From contig CABXQD010000003.1 in assembly GCA_902514275.1 (NCBI GenBank), positions 1 to 64,000 on the forward strand: a stretch of DNA of 64,000 nt, in the 5' to 3' direction. This DNA comes from an uncultured marine group I thaumarchaeote (GTDB lineage: Archaea > Thermoproteota > Nitrososphaeria > Nitrososphaerales > Nitrosopumilaceae). This document shows positions 54,641-61,475 of the stretch, piece after piece. The notes beneath the pieces are model-generated. The model did not search any database. It worked only from the letters and a program-made list of their open reading frames with translations, and had not been told where the DNA came from. The position numbers were made by a program, and so were the translations under genes. Position 1 is the stretch's first letter; each line of letters begins with the position of its first letter.

Positions 54641-56851
54641 ATGACAAAAAATTGCTCAAATTTACTAGAATTAAAGTGTGATTTAATAACTGGAATTACT
54701 GAAATAAGTCATAAATTGAAAGTTAAATATGCTATAGTCTTTTTGTTCTTGCTTGGTTCTACACTAAGTATTCCAATTTCGCCTATTTTGGCTGCATCTG
54801 ATATCGATAATGATGGCATTTTAGATGATGTAGATAATTGTCCTCGCCTTCAAGAGGATTATTTTGGTGATATTGATGGCTGTCCTTCTAAAACTGTAAA
54901 TTGGAATGATTCTGATTTTGATGCTATTCCTGATGATGTTGATCAATGTATTACACTTAGAGAAAATTATAATGGTTATCAAGACGAAGACGGTTGCCCT
55001 GATGATATTTCTGTTGAATTAGTTTTTGATCAAGATAATGATTCAATACCTGATTTAATTGATAACTGTCCATTAATTTCTGAAACTTACAATAACTTCC
55101 AAGACGAAGACGGTTGTCCTGACACTCTTGCAATTGATTCTGATTCTGATGGCGTTCAAGATTTTTTGGATTCATGTCCTGATACTTTAGAAACTTGGAA
55201 TGGATTTGCAGATTATGACGGTTGCCCTGATGAAATTGTTAACCTTGATTCTGATTATGATGGAATTTTAGATGTTGATGATCAATGCATTAATGAACGT
55301 GAATCTCAAAATAACTTCCAAGACGAAGACGGTTGCCCTGATTTCTTTGAGGATGTAGCACTTGATACAGATTCTGATGGTATTCGAGATACTATAGATA
55401 TCTGTCCATTCAATGCAGAAACTTACAATAATATTCTAGATACAGACGGTTGCCCTGATGAACGTTCAACTGATCTATTTGAACATAATTTGACTGATGA
55501 TGCTGATAATGATGGCGTTACTGATAACATTGATCAATGTTTAACATTGCCTGAAACTTACAATAACTTCCAAGACGAAGACGGTTGCCCTGAATTTTTT
55601 GCAGATTATGATTCAGATCACGATGGATTGTTAGATAGTGTTGATGATTGTAAATTTGTACAAGAAACTTACAATAACTTCCAAGACGAAGACGGTTGCC
55701 CTGATGATGTATTCACTGAAATTACAATTTATGATTCAGATCATGATGGCATTTTAGATAATGTGGATGTCTGTATAATATTACCAGAAACTTACAATAA
55801 CTTCCAAGACGAAGACGGTTGCCCTGATGAAATTTCCACTACTGATTCTGATTATGATGGTATACTTGATGCATTTGATAGTTGTAAGTATGCTGTAGAA
55901 ACTTACAATAACTTCCAAGACGAAGACGGTTGCCCTGACTTACTCTACACAAATACATACACAGTAGATTCTGATGGTGATAGTATTGTAGATAATTTAG
56001 ATTTGTGTCCAAATCTTCCAGAGAATTATAATAATTTCTTAGACGAAGACGGTTGCCCTGATGATCCAACTATAATTGACTCAGACCAAGATGGTTATTC
56101 TGATTTAGTTGATGAATGTCCTGATGAACCTGAAAATTATAATGGCTTTGCAGACACAGACGGTTGTCCTGATAAAGAAATACCTCTTAACCTATTTTCA
56201 TATCAATTACCTGACAATGATTCAGATGGTGTCGATGACAGATGGGATCAATGTCTTGATGAACCTGAAAATTATAATGGCTTTGCAGACACAGACGGTT
56301 GTCCTGATGTAATGGGACATTCAATTCCTAATCTTGATGTTTTATTAGATTCTGATGATGATTTTGTATTTGATAATGTTGATCTTTGTCCTACTCTTGC
56401 TGAAAGATACAATGGTTATTTTGACGAAGACGGTTGTCCTGATCAAATTCCTTATGATTCAATAGCTGATGCTGATTTTGATGGAATTATTGATGAATTA
56501 GATAATTGTAAATATCAACAAGAAGTTTACAATCAATTCCAAGATGAAGACGGTTGTCCTGATATCCTTGATGATGATTATTCAGTTCGTTCGTTAAAGT
56601 ATCAATTAATTGACAATGATTCAGATGGTGTCGATGACAGATGGGATCAATGTCTTGATGAACCTGAAAATTATAATGGCTTTTTAGATTATGATGGATG
56701 TTTTGATGTAATTGGTGCAGAATCTACTGTTGTTCCAATAACTGATTTAGATGGGGATGGATATTTGGATGACGAAGACGGTTGCCCATCTGAGCCTGAA
56801 ACATGGAATAAATACAATGATACAGACGGTTGTCCTGATACTCTTCCTTAA
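54641..56851 (+). CDS. Secreted thrombospondin type 3 repeat protein, predicted calcium-binding
   Basis: A 736-aa protein with an N-terminal hydrophobic signal (residues 29-50, YAIVFLFLLGSTLSIPISPI). About 16 tandem units of the form DSDxDGIxDxxDxCP followed by ETYNNFQDEDGCPD make up the rest. The regularly spaced Asp and paired Cys match thrombospondin type 3 calcium-binding repeats, with cysteines likely in disulfides. No C-terminal membrane helix or sorting motif is seen. It is probably a surface or secreted rod. DNA copies of the repeat are nearly identical in places. Confidence 0.88.
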   Translation: MTKNCSNLLELKCDLITGITEISHKLKVKYAIVFLFLLGSTLSIPISPILAASDIDNDGILDDVDNCPRLQEDYFGDIDGCPSKTVNWNDSDFDAIPDDVDQCITLRENYNGYQDEDGCPDDISVELVFDQDNDSIPDLIDNCPLISETYNNFQDEDGCPDTLAIDSDSDGVQDFLDSCPDTLETWNGFADYDGCPDEIVNLDSDYDGILDVDDQCINERESQNNFQDEDGCPDFFEDVALDTDSDGIRDTIDICPFNAETYNNILDTDGCPDERSTDLFEHNLTDDADNDGVTDNIDQCLTLPETYNNFQDEDGCPEFFADYDSDHDGLLDSVDDCKFVQETYNNFQDEDGCPDDVFTEITIYDSDHDGILDNVDVCIILPETYNNFQDEDGCPDEISTTDSDYDGILDAFDSCKYAVETYNNFQDEDGCPDLLYTNTYTVDSDGDSIVDNLDLCPNLPENYNNFLDEDGCPDDPTIIDSDQDGYSDLVDECPDEPENYNGFADTDGCPDKEIPLNLFSYQLPDNDSDGVDDRWDQCLDEPENYNGFADTDGCPDVMGHSIPNLDVLLDSDDDFVFDNVDLCPTLAERYNGYFDEDGCPDQIPYDSIADADFDGIIDELDNCKYQQEVYNQFQDEDGCPDILDDDYSVRSLKYQLIDNDSDGVDDRWDQCLDEPENYNGFLDYDGCFDVIGAESTVVPITDLDGDGYLDDEDGCPSEPETWNKYNDTDGCPDTLP
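55091..55938 (+). repeat. Tandem near-identical DNA repeats inside the TSP3 gene
   Basis: A core of about 30 nt (AATAACTTCCAAGACGAAGA followed by CGGTTG and a Y-rich end) occurs in six copies near 55091, 55309, 55562, 55673, 55796 and 55907. Four or more copies also share the preceding GAAACTTAC. Third codon positions are conserved between copies, which points to recent duplication or gene conversion over and above protein-level selection. Confidence 0.85.
56212..56683 (+). repeat. Pair of about 73-nt identical segments in the TSP3 gene
   Basis: The segments at about 56212-56284 and 56611-56683 (starting TGACAATGATTCAGATGGTG) read identically and lie 399 nt apart. A further segment of about 52 nt, starting TGATGAACCTGAAAATTATA at about 56122, matches the region from about 56259. 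These are large enough for recombination to delete or add whole modules. Confidence 0.8.
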
Positions 56852-56917
56852 ATAAATAATTTTTAAAAATATTGTTTTTTTAAGATGGTTAATATCTGTT
56901 CAAATTAAAATTAATTC

Positions 56918-57880
56918 ATGCTTCCAAAATTCTCTAGCCGAGCATTTTTAGCTCCCATGGCTGGAGTTAGTGATCCTGCACTTCGATTACAATGTAAAAA
57001 AATGGGTGCAGGTCTTGTAGTTACTGAATTTACAAATATTCATAGTATTATTGCAAAAGAAAAACAACTCAAAGATCATATGAAAACTATTCAGGAGTTT
57101 ATTGAATTTTCTGATCAAGAACGTCCTCTTTCAATTCAATTATTTGGTTCTGATTTATCTGCTTTAGAAAAAGCTGCAAAAATTGTTGAACCCTATTTTG
57201 ATATAATTGATTATAACATGGGTTGTCCTGCACCTCACATTACTCAACAGATGGCCGGAGGTGCATTATTACAACAAACTAATCTCACTGAACAAATATT
57301 TGAAACTCTAGTTGGTGCTGTGAAAAAACCTGTTACGTTAAAAATTCGTTCAGGTGTAACTGATGCAAGTAAATTTCTATTTCGAGAAATTTCTGAAATT
57401 GCTGAAGACAAAGGTATTGAAATGATTACATTTCATCCTCGTACTGTTAACCAAGGTTATTCTGGAAATGCTGATTGGGATTTGATTAAAGAACTTAAAG
57501 AAATTTCTAGTATTCCTATTGTTGGAAATGGTGATATTACCACCCCTGAAGATGCAAAAAAAATGATTGATGAAACTAATTGTGATTATGTTATGATTGG
57601 TCGTGGTGCTATGGGTAATCCATTTTTATTTGAGCAAATTAATGATTATCTTAAAACTAATTCTTATCGGGAATATTCTTTTAAAGATAGACTAAATTCT
57701 TTTTTTGATTATTTGCATTTAAGCGATAAATACAAAATTAAATTTGCAAATCTCAAGGGTCAGGCAATGCGTTTCACTAAGGGTATGAAGGGGGGCTCAA
57801 AAATCCGTTCTAGAATTACTTTTGCAAAAAATATTGAAGAATTAGAAAAAATTATGGCAAATGCATATTTGACATCATAA
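56918..57880 (+). CDS. dus: tRNA-dihydrouridine synthase
   Basis: FMN enzyme reducing uridines in the tRNA D arm. The 320-aa protein opens SSRAFLAPMAGVSDPALRLQ. The catalytic Cys is in YNMGCPAPHITQQMAGGALL. FMN-phosphate contacts are in VGNGDITTPEDAK and MIGRGAMGNPFLFEQI. The C-terminal helical domain for tRNA contacts is present. The initiator and arginine tRNAs are in the same window but not adjacent. Confidence 0.94.
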   Translation: MLPKFSSRAFLAPMAGVSDPALRLQCKKMGAGLVVTEFTNIHSIIAKEKQLKDHMKTIQEFIEFSDQERPLSIQLFGSDLSALEKAAKIVEPYFDIIDYNMGCPAPHITQQMAGGALLQQTNLTEQIFETLVGAVKKPVTLKIRSGVTDASKFLFREISEIAEDKGIEMITFHPRTVNQGYSGNADWDLIKELKEISSIPIVGNGDITTPEDAKKMIDETNCDYVMIGRGAMGNPFLFEQINDYLKTNSYREYSFKDRLNSFFDYLHLSDKYKIKFANLKGQAMRFTKGMKGGSKIRSRITFAKNIEELEKIMANAYLTS

Positions 57881-57945
57881 TTTATTATTTCACGCTCCAT
57901 TTTATACAAACAACAATCATGTCTTTTTATAGTTAAATTGTAATG

Positions 57946-58022
57946 TATAATATCCCTTCAAAAACATGTCCTCCAAAAGGATAACGACCTGAGAGGAGTT
58001 GTACCCCTCTCAGCAGATTATA
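57946..58022 (+). ncRNA. Candidate structured RNA or terminator hairpin between convergent genes
   Basis: A perfect 8-bp stem, CTGAGAGG (57989-57996) with CCTCTCAG (58006-58013), encloses a 9-nt loop in an otherwise very AT-rich spacer. TATAAT at 57946-57951 can pair with ATTATA at 58017-58022 as an outer stem. A TTTTTATA element at about 57924-57931 could drive a plus-strand RNA, but the predicted start (about 57954) would cut the outer stem. Strand and function are uncertain. A bidirectional terminator is the main alternative. Confidence 0.35.
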
Positions 58023-58062
58023 TTGAATTGATTACTTTTGTATTTTTAATTAATTTGAATTA

Positions 58063-58416
58063 TTAAAGAGCTTCAGAATTTTTCTTTTTTGTTCCAATGT
58101 TTAAAACACTTTCAATATCACTAATTACTATAATCCCATCTTCTTCTCCTCCAGAAAATACTGACTCTTCAATTATTTTAGATACTTTTTCTACTATTGA
58201 ATCATCTACAATTGTACTGATAACTGAAACTTTATTGAATTCCGCAGTTTTTGAAATTGTTCCTCTACCAGATCTAATATTTTGTCTTTTTCCTGAACCT
58301 CTGCCTTTACCTTCAGTTATTGTGAATCCACTAACAATTCCATTTAATTCATCGATCAAAATATTCACTTTACTACTTTGAATGGTAGCTTCAATTTTCT
58401 TCATAAATTTGCTCAT
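58063..58416 (-). CDS. Divergent PII (GlnB/GlnK)-like protein
   Basis: A 117-aa protein with the PII fold pattern. It opens KKIEATIQSSKVNILIDELN, has the FTITEGKGRGSGKRQNI T-loop entry, and later SVISTIVDDSIVEKVSK and EEDGIIVIS. The uridylylated T-loop tyrosine is missing. The C-loop RxR of canonical PII (IRTGE region) reads NIGTKK, so ATP and 2-oxoglutarate contacts may be altered. No amt or glutamine synthetase gene is nearby. It could be a PII-like sensor of something other than nitrogen status. ATG 58404 is an alternative start. Confidence 0.8.
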   Translation of the reverse strand: MSKFMKKIEATIQSSKVNILIDELNGIVSGFTITEGKGRGSGKRQNIRSGRGTISKTAEFNKVSVISTIVDDSIVEKVSKIIEESVFSGGEEDGIIVISDIESVLNIGTKKKNSEAL

Positions 58417-58516
58417 TATAGGGTCAAAATATACCCATCTTTCTTTTCCAATTTTGATAATCTGATGGTTATTTCATTATACTATTTTCTTTTTAATGTA
58501 AAAAAAAACAATAATT

Positions 58517-58693
58517 ATGAAAAGTGATGAAAAAAGATCTCATCGGCTCAACTATCTATTAAAATGCTATTTACATAATCCTCAAGAAAGTGAACTTTAT
58601 CTTAAAGCTAAACAAATGGGAGTGACTGATTCTACTGCTAAAGATTATATCCGAACTGTAATCATTCAAGCCCAAAAAACATGTTCTGTCTAA
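58517..58693 (+). CDS. 58-aa HTH-like small protein
   Basis: An ATG at 58517 opens a 58-codon frame to TAA at 58691-58693. The product begins MKSDEKRSHRLNYLLKCYLH. A two-helix segment with a turn (SELYLKAKQMGVTDSTAKDY) looks like a helix-turn-helix of small archaeal regulators. A TATA-like TTTTTAATG lies about 24 nt upstream. It is divergent from the PII-like gene, and this 382-bp spacer (58417-58798) has no other visible gene. The coding status is inferred from the sensible sequence and the promoter. Confidence 0.6.
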   Translation: MKSDEKRSHRLNYLLKCYLHNPQESELYLKAKQMGVTDSTAKDYIRTVIIQAQKTCSV

Positions 58694-58798
58694 TTTTTAA
58701 TATATAATTAAAAATTCGAATTCTTCAACATACGTGTAGAATTCATTCGAAATGTTAAACAAGATATTCATAAATAATGAATATGTGGAAAAATTAAC

Positions 58799-59488
58799 AT
58801 GACTGATATGTTGCTTGATGATGTAAATTCTCTTTTAGATGGGGATTTTGGTGATGATCGTATTTTAAAGCAAATAGCTAGAGCATGTAAAAATAATGAA
58901 GTTATCAGTAATTATGAAAGAAATTATGTTAAAAAATTAGCAGAGCAATATTTGGGAAGAAAACCTGATGTCATTCCATCCAAAAAATCAGAAAATACGC
59001 CATCTATAACTCCTGATGTAATAATACCTAAAATTCAATCTTCACCACAAACTGCAACTTTTCAATCCCCTAACTCTGATCATTCAAAAACTGGTTCAAA
59101 AAATTCAAAATTAATTTTAGGATTGGGAATCATATCTTTGATAATAATAGTTGGTGCAGTAGTTATGTTATCTAGTAATAATGATTCAGTTACATCTAAC
59201 CCTACCTCTGAAATCAAAATTCAATTGTCTATTCAAAGTGATTTATCTTCATATGCAAAAAATGATATTATTTCAATAAATGGAATTTCTACATCCAACC
59301 CTGTAAATTTATCAATAAAAAATGAAAAAAATGAACTTGTTTGGGCTGAACAAATTTCTGTAAAAAATAATGTGTATTCAACACTTGCTATAGCTGGTGG
59401 CAATGGATGGGAAAATTCTGGAACATATTCACTAATAGTAGATGATGGATCAAAAACAAAATTCATCAAATTTACATTTACTTCATAA
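58799..59488 (+). CDS. Single-pass membrane protein of unknown function
   Basis: A 229-aa protein. The N-terminal cytoplasmic part (residues 1-55, LLDDVNSLLDGDFGDDRILK, NYERNYVKKLAEQYLGRKP) resembles a short helical SHOCT-like domain. A Pro/Ser-rich linker is followed by one membrane helix (residues 103-124, LILGLGIISLIIIVGAVVML) and an external beta-sandwich (DIISINGISTSNPVNLSIKN) ending at the C-terminus. A TATA-like TCATAAATA about 27 nt before the ATG predicts a leaderless message. No named function can be assigned. It is convergent with the nuclease-like gene. Confidence 0.65.
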   Translation: MTDMLLDDVNSLLDGDFGDDRILKQIARACKNNEVISNYERNYVKKLAEQYLGRKPDVIPSKKSENTPSITPDVIIPKIQSSPQTATFQSPNSDHSKTGSKNSKLILGLGIISLIIIVGAVVMLSSNNDSVTSNPTSEIKIQLSIQSDLSSYAKNDIISINGISTSNPVNLSIKNEKNELVWAEQISVKNNVYSTLAIAGGNGWENSGTYSLIVDDGSKTKFIKFTFTS

Positions 59489-60064
59489 TTATTCAAATTC
59501 TTTCCAATGTGAATCTATTAAATCTCTGAGTCTTTCTATACTAATTTCATCCATGTATTCACGATATACTATGAATTTATTTTGTCTATTTGATTTTTCA
59601 TCATATATATCTGAAGTAGTTTTTGGAATTATATTGTTTTTCCATTGTTCCATTTCAAAAATCCATATTGATGAATCTGGATTTGAAAAATCAATATCGT
59701 CACATCCTACAACATACAAATAGCATTTTGTTGTCTGGTTTAGTTTTTTATGTAATTGTTCATATGCTATCATTTGTCCTTGTGCGATGTTGATTTTATC
59801 ATTATGAAATCCTTTGAATTCTAAGATAATGAAACTCCCTTTGTGCTCAATAAGCCAATCAATATCTGTTCCTCCTGATGCTATCATTCCATGTACAATT
59901 AGATCCCCTAGGACTTCCCTACCTCGTGTAAATTCTACTTCATCAAAAATTTGGTATTTTGCTTTTGAACTTTTACGAGAAATTTTACTTGGTATGTTTT
60001 TTGATTGATTTATTTCAGTATCTCCATAAATTGTATCGATTAATTCATCTGTTTTATCAATCAT
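59489..60064 (-). CDS. Putative PD-(D/E)XK-fold nuclease-like protein
   Basis: A 191-aa protein with a candidate nuclease core. GGTDIDWLIEHK carries Asp67/Asp69. A hydrophobic strand leads into ILEFKGF (Glu82, Lys84, the ExK part). QGQMIAYEQL shows the Q-x(4)-Y helix common in RecB-like relatives. The order D, ExK, Q-helix matches the fold. No helicase or methylase partner is adjacent. It could act in DNA repair or defence. The active-site reading is by eye. Confidence 0.55.
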   Translation of the reverse strand: MIDKTDELIDTIYGDTEINQSKNIPSKISRKSSKAKYQIFDEVEFTRGREVLGDLIVHGMIASGGTDIDWLIEHKGSFIILEFKGFHNDKINIAQGQMIAYEQLHKKLNQTTKCYLYVVGCDDIDFSNPDSSIWIFEMEQWKNNIIPKTTSDIYDEKSNRQNKFIVYREYMDEISIERLRDLIDSHWKEFE

Positions 60065-60134
60065 TAAATTTTGAGTTTTTTTGTTGATGATAAGATCTCT
60101 TGTAAATTTTTGTAAAGTTATTTATTTTTCTAAT

Positions 60135-60356
60135 TTATCTAGAAACGCATTCATTATTTTGATCCATATACAATACAAAATATTCTTCTTGATTTTTTCT
60201 ATCTTTTTTTGCATTTAATGCATCTTGATACATATCAAAATGCTCAATAATGTATAATTGATTTCCTGTATCTTCAAAATAATCAATTCCAACTAAATTA
60301 AATCCTGTTTTTGGAGTCAATTTAATTTTTTCATCTTCAAATCTATTGTTTGACAA
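60135..60356 (-). CDS. Small acidic protein of unknown function
   Basis: A 73-aa protein (KIKLTPKTGFNLVGIDYFED, then HFDMYQDALNAKKDRKNQEE) with alternating strands and one helix. No metal site, signal peptide or membrane segment is visible. It lies 11 nt upstream of a possible shared transcript end with tbp on the same strand. I do not recognise a family. Confidence 0.5.
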   Translation of the reverse strand: MSNNRFEDEKIKLTPKTGFNLVGIDYFEDTGNQLYIIEHFDMYQDALNAKKDRKNQEEYFVLYMDQNNECVSR

Positions 60357-60367
60357 TTATCATTCCT

Positions 60368-60931
60368 CTATAGATCATAAATCATTAAATTTTTTTCTTC
60401 TAATAATGCATGTAAATTATGTACTGAACGATAAACTTCTGTTTCCTTTTTAGCTCCTGTACATACCAATTTCCCTGAAGCAAATAATAAAATCACTGTT
60501 TTAGGATCTAACATTCTATGTATGAGCCCTGGAAATTGTTCAGGTTCATACATGCTTCTTGGTATTGTTTTTGCAGCTTTTTCTAAATGAATTTTACCTC
60601 CAAGACTAATAGATGAAACAATATTTTGAATTGAAATTATTGCATCTTTTTTTATTTTGATTTTTGCTTTTCTTAATTTTTGAACTACTATATTCACAGC
60701 TTTAATTGATAATTCTTCAGATTTAGCTCCTGTACATACCATTTTACCTGTTCTAAAAATTAAGATTGCTGTTTTTGGATTCGTCAATCTAAACACTAAT
60801 CCTGGAAATTGTTCAGGATTGTATTCTGTTTCTGGAAATTTCTTTGTTATTTCTATTAAATCCATTTTTTGATCAATTGATGCTGATGACACGACATTTA
60901 CTACACTTACAATTGGTTTAGTTTGTGGCAT
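60368..60931 (-). CDS. tbp: TATA-box-binding protein
   Basis: General transcription initiation factor, 187 aa, made of two direct repeats. EYNPEQFPGLVFRLTNPKTA in the first is mirrored by MYEPEQFPGLIHRMLDPKTV in the second. Each is followed by the DNA-contact blocks FRTGKMVCTGAK and FASGKLVCTGAK. It binds TATA boxes with TFB. Its own promoter contains two TATA-like elements. Confidence 0.98.
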   Translation of the reverse strand: MPQTKPIVSVVNVVSSASIDQKMDLIEITKKFPETEYNPEQFPGLVFRLTNPKTAILIFRTGKMVCTGAKSEELSIKAVNIVVQKLRKAKIKIKKDAIISIQNIVSSISLGGKIHLEKAAKTIPRSMYEPEQFPGLIHRMLDPKTVILLFASGKLVCTGAKKETEVYRSVHNLHALLEEKNLMIYDL

Positions 60932-60939
60932 GCGTGGGA

Positions 60940-60963
60940 GTTTATATACTTCCTTATATATAC
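60940..60963 (-). promoter_or_regulatory. Tandem TATA elements in front of tbp
   Basis: On the minus strand, GTATATATAAGG (60952-60963) is centred about 27 nt before the ATG and can act as the normal TATA box. A second element, GTATATAAAC (about 60940-60949), is only about 14 nt before the ATG, where the transcription start would be covered. That position is unsuitable for initiation but well placed for self-repression. Confidence 0.6.
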
Positions 60964-60994
60964 TAGCAATAATTTTTGTGTATTTTTATTTTTT

Positions 60995-61444
60995 TTAATG
61001 ATGTCCAACCCATTGATAAGTAAATTCTTCTTCAATCATATCTATTACCATTTTATTATTTTTAATTTTAGGTAAATTTACATCAAAAAATCCTAGTTGA
61101 CCTTTCCATGGAATTGGAATTCTAAGTGGTTTTGGATTTTTTAAAATAAATCCATACATTTTTTCTTGAAATTTTTTTGAAGAAAAATGTTTGTTTTTAT
61201 CATTTTGAATTTCTTTTGTTGATTGATATTTTTTTACATCATAGATTTCTGCTTTACCTATTATTGCTCCTGTTGTTAATTCTTCTTCTATTTTCAATTT
61301 TTTACAATCCTCTTTCCTTATTTTGATTGGAGCATGTACTAAAAATTCACCCCGATAATTTGTATTCCAGTTTCTTAATTCTATTGTTTTTTTATCTTGA
61401 ATAATTAATTCTGCAAATGGTTGACAAATTGAAAGACATTTCAT
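60995..61444 (-). CDS. ASCH-domain protein
   Basis: A 149-aa protein matching the ASCH/PUA-like fold. It opens KCLSICQPFAELIIQDKKTI, followed by ELRNWNTNYRGEFLVHAP and TGAIIGKAEI. ASCH domains bind RNA, and some bacterial members are nucleases acting on modified bases. Residues K and E in the KKTIELR and GEFLVHA stretches are conserved family positions. It lies between tbp and the PLP-rhodanese gene and may be transcribed with the latter. Confidence 0.82.
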   Translation of the reverse strand: MKCLSICQPFAELIIQDKKTIELRNWNTNYRGEFLVHAPIKIRKEDCKKLKIEEELTTGAIIGKAEIYDVKKYQSTKEIQNDKNKHFSSKKFQEKMYGFILKNPKPLRIPIPWKGQLGFFDVNLPKIKNNKMVIDMIEEEFTYQWVGHH

Positions 61445-61475
61445 AATTATTATGGTGACAAAGATTTGATGTACA

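Noticed and set aside
55091-55938. Evenly spaced direct repeats that could suggest a CRISPR array
   Set aside because: The repeats are in frame with a calcium-repeat protein and the spacers also encode the repeat consensus. No cas genes are present.
54957-56069. Antisense and alternate-frame ORFs inside the TSP3 repeat gene
   Set aside because: They are by-products of the repeated codons. Their products are low-complexity (Asn/Gln/Leu-rich) and the sense frame has a signal peptide and full repeat logic.
58097-58381. 94-aa plus-strand ORF opposite the PII-like gene
   Set aside because: It lies wholly antisense to a recognisable PII-fold protein and has a Ser/Pro/Ile-rich shadow composition.
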